DNA of 41,126 bases from Sulfolobaceae archaeon (lineage in GTDB: Archaea > Thermoproteota > Thermoprotei_A > Sulfolobales > Sulfolobaceae), in contig JAPYVG010000014.1 in assembly GCA_028277025.1 (NCBI GenBank), forward strand, positions 1-41,126, written 5' to 3'. Below are positions 7,306-16,301 of the stretch, in pieces. Position 1 is the stretch's first letter. Each line of letters opens with the position of its first letter. Position numbers and translations under genes: made by a program. The notes beneath the pieces were generated by a model. It saw only the letters and a list, made by a program, of their open reading frames with translations, was not told the DNA's origin and made no database searches.

Positions 7306-7371
7306 CTCCAAACAGCTTATTTAATTAAAGTGGCAAATAGAGGATCAATTGAAGAGGAGATCGGGATTTCG

Positions 7372-7377
7372 TTTTTT
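7372..7377 (+). terminator. T-run after the glycosyltransferase gene
   Basis: Six consecutive T, 67 bases after the glycosyltransferase stop and overlapping the end of the convergent nadM gene. It would serve plus-strand transcription only. Confidence 0.3.
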
Positions 7378-7897
7378 AGTAATCGTTTTTCGATACCTCT
7401 CTTATCCTCTTATCCCCCTCAATCTCTTTTATAAAATTATACACGCTTTTTGGCACTAGATTAGCCCATTTTTCATCTCCTTCATATATCATCTTCCTAA
7501 TTCTCGTGGCATTGTATATATCCCTATTAAACATTGGGACTATATCAGTAAGGTAACCAGCCTCTTTAGCTACCGTATAAACTAACGGATTCCCACTTAC
7601 TACAATATCGAATTTTGGTGAATAGAGTTCCACGGTTCTAATCCAGTTCTTGCTCGTAAACGATTCCATTATGGGGAATAAGATAATTCTGGTGAAATCT
7701 ACATTATATTCTTTTAACCCCTCTTTAATCATTAATAGCCTTTCTCCAGCAGTAAATGGGTTATAAATCGTATGACTCTCTTGTCCGCTTCCGATAAGTA
7801 TTATTACCTCGTTATATTTATCGAGCAACCATTCTACTGCCGCTAAATGCCCTAAGTGGAATGGCTGAAACCTACCTGGGAATAACGCCCTCATCAT
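7376..7897 (-). CDS. nadM: Nicotinamide-nucleotide adenylyltransferase
   Basis: Makes NAD+ from NMN and ATP in the cytoplasm. The nucleotidyltransferase motif [10 protein letters not shown] is at 8-17, and the C-terminal ATP-binding motif NATRIRKM near 130 replaces the ISSTxxR of bacterial enzymes, as in archaeal NadM. Length 173 aa is standard. The start (ATG 7897, or the next ATG three bases on) lies inside the end of the upstream dehydrogenase gene, overlapping it by about 26 bases, so the two are translationally coupled. Confidence 0.93.
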   Translation of the reverse strand: MMRALFPGRFQPFHLGHLAAVEWLLDKYNEVIILIGSGQESHTIYNPFTAGERLLMIKEGLKEYNVDFTRIILFPIMESFTSKNWIRTVELYSPKFDIVVSGNPLVYTVAKEAGYLTDIVPMFNRDIYNATRIRKMIYEGDEKWANLVPKSVYNFIKEIEGDKRIREVSKNDY

Positions 7898-9206
7898 TTG
7901 CCACCTTATAAGCTAACTCGACGTATTTATTAGGGTTCATTATATGGTATGGGTCTATTAAATCTTTTATACCTTTCATAATCTTTAGTACATCATCCCC
8001 GTTCAGTCTAGTTATTTGCTCTGCCAGAAGCTTAGCCTTCTGTACTCCTATACCGTGCTCACCGGAAATTGAACCGCCTAGTTCAATTGCTATTCTAGCT
8101 ACTTCCTCAAAGACCTTTTCTGCTATACTTAAATCATTAAGCATAATGTTAGGGTGTAAGTTACCATCGCCTATATGAGCTATTATCGGCATTCTTATAT
8201 TGTATTTTTTCTCTAATTCCCTAAGCTTCTTAATTGCCTCATTCAATTTAGACACAGGGACAACAATGTCCTCAACGAACATGTACTTTGACTCAGCCCT
8301 CAAAGCTAAAGCTGATTGAGCCCTAATTGAGTATATTCTCTCTGCTTCCTCACCTTCAGCAATTATATACTTCTTCCCCTCAATTACCCTCTTCAGATCG
8401 TCGAGCAAATAATCCTCAACCGAAACTATAAAAGCCCCACCATTACTTTCCTCCAAATTAGCGTTCAATTGCCTATTCAAGGCTTTTATTACTTGATCGT
8501 CTATGAATTCGGCAACCTCGGGTAAAATTCCGCTTTTCCTAATTCTCACTACGAAATCGCTAGCCTCCTCTAAACTGTCAACGTAAACTAAAACTGTATA
8601 TATTTTCCTTTTTGGTAAAGGCGTTATTCTAAACCATATTTCAGTAATTATACCCAGAGTTCCTTCACTTCCCACGAATAAGTGAACTAAATCATAACCT
8701 CCTCTGTCCTTTCGCAATGGCCTTCCTATGGTCACTGCTTTGCCGTTGGGTAGGACTACTCTCAGTGCTAAAACCCAGTCTTTAAAAGTACCATACTTGA
8801 CCCCCCTCATCCCGCCTGACGCGTTAGCTGTTGCCCCTCCTACTGTACATAAGAAGAAGCTAGCTGGATCTGGCGGTAAGAAAAAGCCCTTCTTTTCCAA
8901 TTCTTTGTTCAACTTTTCAAGGTTTACTGCGGGTTGTGTCCTTACATACCAGTCTATGTCATTTATTTCTATGATCTTATCCATATATTTCATATCGACT
9001 AATATACAACCGTCACATTCTAAGTGACCTGCTAAGCTAGTCCCAGCACCCCAAGGGACTATAGGTATCTTTTTCTCCCTTGCGAAATTAACGATTTTTA
9101 TAACATCATCTTCGCTTCTAGGGTAAGCTATCAGTTTCGGTCTAACTTTAAACCCTACAAAATCCTCCCTTTCCTCGCCTTCTTTTACCTCTACTCCATC
9201 TATCAT
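7872..9206 (-). CDS. FAD-linked 2-hydroxyacid dehydrogenase (GlcD/D-lactate dehydrogenase type)
   Basis: Cytoplasmic or membrane-associated flavoprotein of 444 aa. The N-terminal PCMH/VAO FAD domain has [29 protein letters not shown] and [12 protein letters not shown]. The C-terminal cap has the HIGDGNLHP metal/substrate motif and [10 protein letters not shown], both typical of glycolate oxidase GlcD and D-lactate dehydrogenases. D-lactate, glycolate or another 2-hydroxyacid is the likely substrate. No GlcF-type iron-sulfur partner gene is adjacent. The start overlaps the stop of the upstream gene (ATGA, 9203-9206), making an operon PaREP1-like / dehydrogenase / nadM. Confidence 0.88.
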   Translation of the reverse strand: MIDGVEVKEGEEREDFVGFKVRPKLIAYPRSEDDVIKIVNFAREKKIPIVPWGAGTSLAGHLECDGCILVDMKYMDKIIEINDIDWYVRTQPAVNLEKLNKELEKKGFFLPPDPASFFLCTVGGATANASGGMRGVKYGTFKDWVLALRVVLPNGKAVTIGRPLRKDRGGYDLVHLFVGSEGTLGIITEIWFRITPLPKRKIYTVLVYVDSLEEASDFVVRIRKSGILPEVAEFIDDQVIKALNRQLNANLEESNGGAFIVSVEDYLLDDLKRVIEGKKYIIAEGEEAERIYSIRAQSALALRAESKYMFVEDIVVPVSKLNEAIKKLRELEKKYNIRMPIIAHIGDGNLHPNIMLNDLSIAEKVFEEVARIAIELGGSISGEHGIGVQKAKLLAEQITRLNGDDVLKIMKGIKDLIDPYHIMNPNKYVELAYKVANDEGVIPR

Positions 9207-9637
9207 CTCATGATATTTCTAACCCTATTAACATAATTAATTAATTCCTCCTTCGTAACATCCTTTTCATAGAGGGAATACGCTTCATTTAAGAGCTTAA
9301 AGTGTTCATCACCTATTGATTTGGCAATTACTTCAATATTTGAGGGCGTCCATTTACCATACTTTTCCAACTTTTCAGCTTCCTCAATTCCTCTCTCTAA
9401 AGATATTGACCTTATATACAACTCTATTGATTTACAGAGTTTTAACTTAGCATTGTCTAATTCTCCATTTTTTATTAGGTTACATACTTGGGACAAAAGT
9501 GTATTACTTAGTTCCTTGTAGATTTTAACCTTTATATCCTTGTCCAATTTAAAGTATTGTAAGATAAGTTCTGTAATATCAGCTTCGTCAATGCCTAGTT
9601 TATCAAGTTCATTAAGTAAACTTTGGGGGAATTTCAT
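9203..9637 (-). CDS. PaREP1/HEPN-like helical protein
   Basis: All-helical protein of 144 aa. The segment around residues 55-90 (Ala-x-x-Lys-Leu repeats, then [19 protein letters not shown]) resembles the PaREP1 family of crenarchaeal HEPN-like proteins, whose function is not established. No HEPN RNase motif (RX4-6H) is visible, so nuclease activity is not claimed. It heads the operon with the hydroxyacid dehydrogenase. The family call is tentative. Confidence 0.5.
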   Translation of the reverse strand: MKFPQSLLNELDKLGIDEADITELILQYFKLDKDIKVKIYKELSNTLLSQVCNLIKNGELDNAKLKLCKSIELYIRSISLERGIEEAEKLEKYGKWTPSNIEVIAKSIGDEHFKLLNEAYSLYEKDVTKEELINYVNRVRNIMR

Positions 9638-9659
9638 TACAATTTCACTTTTTCAAAAG

Positions 9660-9708
9660 TTAAGATTTAAGCGTTTTCCAACATTTAGTGAAAAGTTTTT
9701 TATTTAAG
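9660..9708. promoter_or_regulatory. Divergent promoters, 88-base spacer
   Basis: gcttaaatctt on the minus strand (about 9662-9673) is about 30 bases from the ATG at 9637, and ttttttatttaag (about 9696-9708) is about 26 bases from the plus-strand ATG at 9726. Both fit archaeal TATA boxes for leaderless mRNAs. Confidence 0.55.
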
Positions 9709-9725
9709 TAGGGGAATTAGAGGAT

Positions 9726-10571
9726 ATGATTAAAACAAAGAAGATATTATTTCTCTCAATAGTTCTCATTGGTATAATCGTTATTACAATATCTTCAGTA
9801 ACCCTTTTAAAGGCTTCTAATTCAAGTGCTGACATCAATACGCTTAATCCTAAGATTTTGGGTAAGGTCTACATATATAATGTGTCTTATCTGCTAACGT
9901 TTGCAAATAATTATATTAATACGAGTAGTATTTCAAATATTTCTTCAGCTATAGGTGAAGGTGTGATTTATTCAATAGAATTAAATAATACTAGAGCTAT
10001 AACTGGTTATATTCAACTCATAGGGCCAGAGGCTAGTGCTATATTTTATGAAATAAACTCAACCCTCGTCCAACACGGTTTTAAACAAGGTTCATATCAT
10101 AATTTGATTTATTATTACAAACATAAGACTGTTATCGGATTTGACGGTAAATTCTTATACTTCACCCATACTAATTCTAGTACAAAAGAGGCTATAAATA
10201 TTACTATTTATGAGTATGAGTCCAACAAGATATTACCGACTCCGGTTAAAGGCATTATTGCTGAAGGCTACTATAGGCGCCTAAACATAACTATGTATTA
10301 CAAAGACGGTAATATTATACTTAATTTTACTGGAAAAGCAAACTTTACAGAAATAGAACATATGTTTAAATTTATACTATTCGAGACCAATAACTTAACA
10401 GTGGAGGGAAATGTAGTCTATAGCTCTTCGGATGCAATAGTCTATTCTTTAAATATTACTTATTACAAGGAAGAATTATACGTAATGTCTGGCATTAGTG
10501 AAGGAGTTAAAGGAGTTGTTATAATATCCTCACAACCTATCTCAATATCAGAAGTATTAGACCTATTATGA
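9726..10571 (+). CDS. Exported, membrane-anchored protein rich in N-glycosylation sequons
   Basis: Protein of 281 aa with a positively charged start (MIKTKK), a hydrophobic segment (about 7-29) that would anchor or export it, and an extracytoplasmic remainder with about 14 N-x-S/T sequons, as in heavily glycosylated Sulfolobales surface proteins. No catalytic motif or family is recognised. Its last codons overlap the next gene (ATGA, 10568-10571), so the two are made together and probably form one membrane complex. Confidence 0.6.
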   Translation: MIKTKKILFLSIVLIGIIVITISSVTLLKASNSSADINTLNPKILGKVYIYNVSYLLTFANNYINTSSISNISSAIGEGVIYSIELNNTRAITGYIQLIGPEASAIFYEINSTLVQHGFKQGSYHNLIYYYKHKTVIGFDGKFLYFTHTNSSTKEAINITIYEYESNKILPTPVKGIIAEGYYRRLNITMYYKDGNIILNFTGKANFTEIEHMFKFILFETNNLTVEGNVVYSSSDAIVYSLNITYYKEELYVMSGISEGVKGVVIISSQPISISEVLDLL

Positions 10572-11908
10572 GATGGATAGTTATTTTAAAATATTTTTTA
10601 CTTTCTAGGTTTACTAGAACATTTCTTATAATGACGATAGTTTTCTCAGTTTTTATTTCAATTGCCTATCTTTCAATCCTTAAAATTCTTCCCCTAAACT
10701 TAATAATCGTGAATTTAAGGACTACTACAGCGGAATTCGTAACATTTTTCTCCATATTTAGCGTCTTTTCATCAGTAGTTCAGAAGGCGGATTACGACTT
10801 CCTTTTAGTAGCTCCTTTGAAGAAAGAGACTATCTCTATACTTTATTTAATAGCAAGCGCGTTGATAGGAGGATTATTTTTTGTTTCTCTGAGTTTAATT
10901 TTCCTATTCTTATACACTTTTCCCTATTCTATAATCTCTACACTTTCCTTTGTAATCTTTGGAATTTCTGTCAGCTCATTATCTTTGATAAGGAAAAAAG
11001 TTTACGTTATAATACCTACAATAATATTAGTTTGGCTTCCGTTTCTACACGTCTATTACTCTCCTACAGCTTTGTTATTCGGTAAAGTAATTTACGGGTC
11101 TCTTTCGTCTTTTCTTTACTCTATTCCAGTATTATATCTCTCTTTCCGTAAACCAGATTTGCATTTAAGCGTTCCTTCAAAATCGTTAACGACTACAATT
11201 ATTAAGGGTGATTTTAGAGGGGGTATCGATTTCATAAAGTCATTCTATCTAAGGTATTATGAGTTTGTTTGGGGTTATGGTTCTGCATTTTCTGGTAGGA
11301 GATTATTCTTTTATGTAACTCCCTTCTATAAGGCTTTTACTATCTCCTCACTCTTAGCGTTACTATATTATTCGTTAGTGAAAATTATTAACCCAGTAGA
11401 ATATAATGGTATTATCGCACCCAATGTCTTAGTTTTAGCATTTCTTTCAACTACTGGAATTTATTCGTTATCGCAAGAAAGACCTTGGATAACGTTCATT
11501 TCATTGGATATAGGTACATATTTATCAAGAAAAGTGTTGATTAAAACTCTTCAGACCGGGTTACTCTCACTCCCCTTCTTAGTTACTGATTATTTTTTAG
11601 GAGCCCTCTCCATGGGTTTAGCACTATTTTTCGGTGTTTCCTTAGGCTATTTCCTCACATCATATATATCTAGTAAATATAACCCCATTCAATTTAGGGG
11701 TGAGGTTTATAACTATAGGGCTGGTAGCGGTATGCTTTTAGTCATATTTGTTGATTACCTTTGTATTGGCACAACTTCAGTTTCTGGGATAACAATAGTT
11801 TCTTCACTTATTTACGGTTTTTTGTCCTTTTTAGTTATATTGTTTCTAAGTAGGAGAAAGGAATGGGAAAAAATCGGATTAGGTTTGATTGAGAAGGGAT
11901 TTGTCTGA
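10568..11908 (+). CDS. Polytopic membrane protein of unknown function
   Basis: 446 aa, mostly hydrophobic, with roughly ten membrane spans and short basic loops. The opening (MRWIVILKYFLLSRFTRTF) and alternating spans look like ABC-2-type permeases, but there is no ATPase gene beside it and I do not recognise the family. It is translationally coupled to the exported protein upstream. Its last 30 bases overlap the end of the convergent MFS gene. Confidence 0.55.
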   Translation: MRWIVILKYFLLSRFTRTFLIMTIVFSVFISIAYLSILKILPLNLIIVNLRTTTAEFVTFFSIFSVFSSVVQKADYDFLLVAPLKKETISILYLIASALIGGLFFVSLSLIFLFLYTFPYSIISTLSFVIFGISVSSLSLIRKKVYVIIPTIILVWLPFLHVYYSPTALLFGKVIYGSLSSFLYSIPVLYLSFRKPDLHLSVPSKSLTTTIIKGDFRGGIDFIKSFYLRYYEFVWGYGSAFSGRRLFFYVTPFYKAFTISSLLALLYYSLVKIINPVEYNGIIAPNVLVLAFLSTTGIYSLSQERPWITFISLDIGTYLSRKVLIKTLQTGLLSLPFLVTDYFLGALSMGLALFFGVSLGYFLTSYISSKYNPIQFRGEVYNYRAGSGMLLVIFVDYLCIGTTSVSGITIVSSLIYGFLSFLVILFLSRRKEWEKIGLGLIEKGFV

Positions 11909-13216
11909 AGCAGTGTACTCTACTGGCACATTATTTGTATCATAACCTTTAAAGAACCACCAGACCGAAGCGAAACCACCTATACCCCAGAGGATTAAAT
12001 TGTAAATTATAGTCTCTTCAAGAGTAAAGGCTGAAGTTAAATAAGTAGAAATCGAGTAAGAGATTATTGGTACAGCTCTTACAAGACCTATTAAGAATGC
12101 TCTCCTCTCCGTAGGGAATAAAAGGGGTTCAAGGATTGTCCTAACTGCCCAACCGAACTCGCTAAAGAGCATGTTTAATGAGAGTAGTAAATAAAATAGT
12201 ATAAGGTACACGCCATAAACTTTATTAACGAAAATCACTAGGAGTAGGATCGGTATCATTGTCACAGTACCACCTAAGTACGAGATAAGAGTAAAAACTC
12301 TTGTTCTTACAAAGCTAACTAAGTAAGTAGCTAATAATCCCGCTAAAGAAGTAGCTAATCCGGCTACGAAGATTATTACTGGTATTACGTTCTGTGGAAA
12401 ATAGTAATCAGCTACGATATAAGCCATTAATCCGAATGTAAGATATTGTGATACTCCTATTAACACTAAGAAAACATATCTTAGAGGTAAAGGTATAGTG
12501 GAAGTAATTTTTTCCTCCTTTATTTTTTCCTCATCCTTGACTAGAATCCTTATGTTTTTCCTAACTTCTTCAGTCTTATTATGTGCGATCAACCACCTTA
12601 TTGATTCCGGCATTGAAAGTCTTATTAAAAGAATCACTACCCCTACTATTATTGCAAAAATTCCCAGAGAGAGTAATACGAAAACTGTGGATTGGGTAAA
12701 CGTATAAGCTATAATACTTATTAGTGAGGCTACAGTTATTCCTATATTGTCAAAATTAGGGATTAACACTAGCATTCTTTCTCTCCACTTTAACGGGAAG
12801 TTCTCTGCTATATACGATAAACCTGTTGGTACTTCTCCTTCAACTCCTACATAAGCTAACAATAGTCCTAGCAATATTAACGGTATATAAACAAACGAGC
12901 TGGGTTTAACATAATAGGCTACTAAAGATACTATTATGGCACCAGTAATGTACAAGGATAAAGTTATAAAGAACGTCGTTTTCCTTCCCATTCTCACATC
13001 TGAAAAGTAAGGTAAGAGGAGGGTACCAATAAGAGGGAATAGCGCCGGTAAAGCCAAATATATTACGTTTCCTTTTACCAAGGAGTAAGAGAGAGGTGCT
13101 ATAGAAGCTACTATTCCCCACATGAAATAGCCGAGGCTAAGAGAGATGAACAGATTCCAATGTGCTTTACCCCATTTTGCCTCATCTACTTTTCTAATTA
13201 CCTCTGCCATTAACAT
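11879..13216 (-). CDS. MFS transporter, sugar-porter-like
   Basis: Twelve-span carrier of 445 aa. The loop after span 2 reads DVRMGRKTTFF, the MFS D-x-x-x-GRR/K motif, and the end of span 6 carries PESIRWLIAHNKTEE, close to the PESPRWL motif of the sugar/general substrate porters. Substrate may be a sugar or an organic acid. Start at ATG 13216, with ttataaac (13236-13243) about 24 bases upstream; ATG 13210 is an alternative. Confidence 0.82.
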   Translation of the reverse strand: MLMAEVIRKVDEAKWGKAHWNLFISLSLGYFMWGIVASIAPLSYSLVKGNVIYLALPALFPLIGTLLLPYFSDVRMGRKTTFFITLSLYITGAIIVSLVAYYVKPSSFVYIPLILLGLLLAYVGVEGEVPTGLSYIAENFPLKWRERMLVLIPNFDNIGITVASLISIIAYTFTQSTVFVLLSLGIFAIIVGVVILLIRLSMPESIRWLIAHNKTEEVRKNIRILVKDEEKIKEEKITSTIPLPLRYVFLVLIGVSQYLTFGLMAYIVADYYFPQNVIPVIIFVAGLATSLAGLLATYLVSFVRTRVFTLISYLGGTVTMIPILLLVIFVNKVYGVYLILFYLLLSLNMLFSEFGWAVRTILEPLLFPTERRAFLIGLVRAVPIISYSISTYLTSAFTLEETIIYNLILWGIGGFASVWWFFKGYDTNNVPVEYTASDKSLLNQT

Positions 13217-13254
13217 TATTTTTGAATTAAGTAACTTATAAACTTACTTTTATC

Positions 13255-13554
13255 CTATAACATTTCATGTATGTGTAATAGTACTAAGAAAATTATTACG
13301 GCTCCTATGCCTGACACTAAAAATGATGATAATATTACGTAAATTTTTCCCTTAAATGAAAATTTATTTCCTAAAATTACGGATGTCAGTAAGCTTATAA
13401 GTACTGGTAATATGAGTAAGTCGACTAAGTTAAACCACCACCCTGGACCGTATAAGAAGAACAATAAATCGAGTGTTAAGAATAGGAAAAAGCTTAATGT
13501 GCCGCTCAACGAACCCAAGATCATAGCTTTCTTAACTTCACTCATAATTTTCAT
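13255..13554 (-). CDS. Small three-span membrane protein
   Basis: 99 aa with three hydrophobic segments (about 12-34, 40-62 and 72-95) and a short charged N-terminus. No family recognised. A TATA-like ttataaatat (about 13572-13581) lies about 25 bases upstream, so ATG 13554 is plausible for a leaderless mRNA; ATG 13545 (MSEVKK) is the alternative. Its promoter lies just beyond the D box of the sRNA at 13609. Confidence 0.6.
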   Translation of the reverse strand: MKIMSEVKKAMILGSLSGTLSFFLFLTLDLLFFLYGPGWWFNLVDLLILPVLISLLTSVILGNKFSFKGKIYVILSSFLVSGIGAVIIFLVLLHIHEML

Positions 13555-13608
13555 CTTTCATTAGTAAAAGGGTTATAAATATTTTCTCGTAATCGAAAAT
13601 GAAGCTTA

Positions 13609-13657
13609 TCAGAAAGGCCTACTACAATCACCGTTCAAAGTGGCGGGCTCTCATCAT
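13609..13657 (-). ncRNA. C/D box 2'-O-methylation guide sRNA (candidate 3)
   Basis: Minus strand: C ATGATGA (13657-13651), guide gagcccgccact (13650-13639), D' TTGA (13638-13635), spacer acg, C' GTGATTG (13631-13625), guide tagtaggccttt (13624-13613), D CTGA (13612-13609). Box spacing is identical to the other two candidates. Predicted targets contain AGUGGCGGGCUC (G at base 5) and AAAGGCCUACUA (G at base 5). The C box includes the stop codon of the S9 peptidase (13656-13654). The region is much richer in G and C than the intergenic DNA around it. Confidence 0.85.
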
Positions 13658-15264
13658 TCACAATTATTTACTATAAATTCAACCGTTTCCTTTATCGAAT
13701 CCACATAATTCTCCCTCTTTACAAACCCGTGGCCCTCACCTTTATAGATCTTATATTTAACCTCCCTCCCTAATCTTTTAAGCTCTTCTACAACTTGTAA
13801 AGTTTCCTCAGCAGGGCACCTAGGATCATTTTCTCCAGCTAAAATCAGCAACGGTGCTTTCACATTTTGAATAAAAAATATAGGTGACCTCTCCTTCAAC
13901 AACTTCTCATCATTCCCTATCTTTACCTCATCATATTGCTTGAGGACTTCCCTCTCAAATTGTTTCTCAGTGAACCAATTAACAAAAGGTACTATTGCGA
14001 CTGCACTACACCAATTTTCTGGGAATTTCGTAATAGCCATCATAGTAAGGTAGCCTCCATAACTTCCGCCAGTTATTGCAACCTTTTTAGTGCCGAGAAT
14101 TTTAGCTGAATTGATAACGTCAATTAAGTCACCACCCCCTAAATCCTTATCGTTTAAGTGGTTAAATTTCCTACCGAATCCTATAGAACCGCGATAGTTA
14201 GGACATATAACCTTAAATCCTTTATTCACTAGAAGTTGAATAGTAGGATTAAACCAATCTGAGCATAACCAATCGGGTCCGCCGTGAATATAAACTACTC
14301 CTTTATCCTCTCTACCCCTAGAATATAGGAACACATGAATTCTCACACCTTGTGATTCATAATATATCGGCGTTGGTTTAACGAACTCTCCAGAAATACC
14401 GCTCATTGAGTCGGTAAGTCTTTTAACATTCCCGTCGTATTTGTATAGATCGTCTTCCCTATCATACGTTGACATAATAAAGTAAAGTGAGGAGTTCGTT
14501 GTTTTCAGAGAGTGTATAAATCCTCCTTCAATAACTCTTTCATTAATCTTAAGGTAACTTCTTCCCTCTTTTAAGTAGGCGTAAGCTAAAGGGTTATATG
14601 GCACCGCCTCATAGATTTCAGCTTCGTTCTCCTCAGCTAGAAGGCTAGCTTCACCTCTTTTTAAATCGTAATAGTAAAGGGAATAATAATTAGTATGATT
14701 GGACAAGAAAAGAAAACCGTCTTTATGCTTACACTGTTCTGGTACTAGTTGCTCGCTATCACGATAAGAGATTTTAGTTATTATATCTCCATTAAGATTT
14801 ATTACGTGAACATCATTATCATAAATACCTTGTGAATATACTATTAATTCATCATTTAATACACAATAGGACTCTACTGGTTCCTCTCCTTTACTTAATT
14901 TTACTATACTTTTACCGTCATAAAAATAAAGGTGAAGTGTTTTTCCATCCCTATTAGATATGAATAGTAACCCCTCTTTTACGAAAGTAGGATTAAAATT
15001 GTCATGCTCATCCTCTAGTATCTTATCTATTTTACCTCCGTCATATAGGTAAATACTTCTCCTCTCACTTCCCTCTTTGTCCACACTTACTAGAACTCTA
15101 CTCCCATTCCATTTTACTTCCTCTGGTTCATAAGGCATTTCTACTCTACTACCTTCTACGTATAGTGTAGGTTTATTTTCAAGCGAGATATATGCCAACT
15201 TGTCATCATTACTTACATCGTAATCTAAAACGGGTTTTAACTTAAATAAGTCCTCGTAATCCAT
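13654..15264 (-). CDS. S9-family serine peptidase (acylaminoacyl-peptidase-like)
   Basis: Cytoplasmic peptidase of 536 aa: an N-terminal beta-propeller of WD40/TolB-like repeats (about 1-300) and a C-terminal alpha/beta hydrolase domain. The catalytic triad is visible as Ser in GGSYGGYLTM, Asp in AGENDPRCP and His in GEGHGFV; the oxyanion-side HGGPD motif is also present. Members cut short oligopeptides or remove N-acylated residues. No signal peptide. It follows the pirin gene by 20 bases, probably in one transcript. Its stop codon is shared with the C box of the sRNA. Confidence 0.88.
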   Translation of the reverse strand: MDYEDLFKLKPVLDYDVSNDDKLAYISLENKPTLYVEGSRVEMPYEPEEVKWNGSRVLVSVDKEGSERRSIYLYDGGKIDKILEDEHDNFNPTFVKEGLLFISNRDGKTLHLYFYDGKSIVKLSKGEEPVESYCVLNDELIVYSQGIYDNDVHVINLNGDIITKISYRDSEQLVPEQCKHKDGFLFLSNHTNYYSLYYYDLKRGEASLLAEENEAEIYEAVPYNPLAYAYLKEGRSYLKINERVIEGGFIHSLKTTNSSLYFIMSTYDREDDLYKYDGNVKRLTDSMSGISGEFVKPTPIYYESQGVRIHVFLYSRGREDKGVVYIHGGPDWLCSDWFNPTIQLLVNKGFKVICPNYRGSIGFGRKFNHLNDKDLGGGDLIDVINSAKILGTKKVAITGGSYGGYLTMMAITKFPENWCSAVAIVPFVNWFTEKQFEREVLKQYDEVKIGNDEKLLKERSPIFFIQNVKAPLLILAGENDPRCPAEETLQVVEELKRLGREVKYKIYKGEGHGFVKRENYVDSIKETVEFIVNNCE

Positions 15265-15284
15265 ATGTTTATTATGATGAGGGG

Positions 15285-16160
15285 TTATTCAAAAGTAGCT
15301 GTCTTTCTTACAAAAGTTCCTCTCCTTAGATCTCTAAGAGCCTCTAGAATTTGTTCCTCAGTATTCATAACTATTGGCCCGTACCATACTACTGGTTCAT
15401 GGAGTGGTCTCCCAGAAAGTATTATAACTCTGCCCTTTCCAGAAATAGTTATCTCTTCGCCTTCTCTACTATACACTACTAAATTTCCGTTTTCTATTGT
15501 CGGTGTTGAGAATTGCGGTCTTACTTTGCCTTCTACTACGTATAGTAAAACCGTGTACCCGTTTTTAAATTTAAGGTTAGCTTCGCCATTTAATTTTATA
15601 TCGAGGTATGTTGGATCAATTGGGCTCTTAACCCTAACTGGTCCCTCAATCCCCATAAAGTTTCCAGCCAGTACTTGAACTTCTCCGAAATCGAATCTCT
15701 CTTTAGGTATTTCTTTAACATCTCTGTAAACGGGATCAGTCATTTTCATATTCGCTGGCAAGTTTATCCATAATTGTAACCCGCTAACTGTTTCAGGGCT
15801 CTGCGGATATTTGAGTATTTCTTCTTTCTCTAGTGGTCTTGGCATCTCTTGATGGAAGATACCGCTTCCAGCGGTCATCCATTGCGATTGACCGGGATAT
15901 AACACACCTTTATTTCCTTCACTGTCTTCATGTTCCACCTTACCCTTGTATAATAATGTGACTGTTTCTATGCCCCTATGAGGATGCCACGGAAACCCGG
16001 CAATATAGTCTTCCTTATTTTCAGATCCGAAAAAGTCGAGTAATAAGAATGGGTCAGTTAGCTCTACAGTTTCCATTCCTCCAAATACTCTATAAAGTCT
16101 TACTCCAGCCCCATCTATTGTATACCTTCCTTTTATTAATCCTTCAAATTGTCTCTTCAT
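15285..16160 (-). CDS. Pirin-family bicupin protein
   Basis: 291 aa, usual length for pirins. The N-terminal cupin carries the metal site HPHRGIETVT (two His), then a Glu and His in GSGIFHQEMP; the C-terminal cupin is less conserved. Pirins are iron-binding cytoplasmic proteins, some with quercetin 2,3-dioxygenase activity, others regulatory; the role here is open. TATA-like aaatatatttttat lies about 27 bases upstream of the ATG. Neighbour downstream is the S9 peptidase. Confidence 0.88.
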   Translation of the reverse strand: MKRQFEGLIKGRYTIDGAGVRLYRVFGGMETVELTDPFLLLDFFGSENKEDYIAGFPWHPHRGIETVTLLYKGKVEHEDSEGNKGVLYPGQSQWMTAGSGIFHQEMPRPLEKEEILKYPQSPETVSGLQLWINLPANMKMTDPVYRDVKEIPKERFDFGEVQVLAGNFMGIEGPVRVKSPIDPTYLDIKLNGEANLKFKNGYTVLLYVVEGKVRPQFSTPTIENGNLVVYSREGEEITISGKGRVIILSGRPLHEPVVWYGPIVMNTEEQILEALRDLRRGTFVRKTATFE

Positions 16161-16301
16161 AAGCTAAAGTTCTACGCCGAACAATAAAAATATATTTCAC
16201 CATAACTAAGTAAAAAACAATTACATGATTGAAGAATAAAATAACCATAATTGATTATGTTTTTAAACATTCTTTATTAGTATCTGCCCGAATTTTTACT
16301 C
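16161..16301. promoter_or_regulatory. Divergent control region, pirin and molybdenum hydroxylase
   Basis: 141-base AT-rich spacer between divergent genes. On the minus side a TATA-like box lies near 16183-16195; on the plus side tttttaaac (about 16260-16268) lies about 37 bases before ATG 16302, which would leave a leader of about ten bases. No clear operator repeat is seen. Confidence 0.4.

Noticed and set aside
8728..9027. Plus-strand ORF inside the hydroxyacid dehydrogenase gene, and similar antisense ORFs throughout
   Set aside because: They mirror strongly conserved genes on the other strand and have no promoter or family-like sequence.
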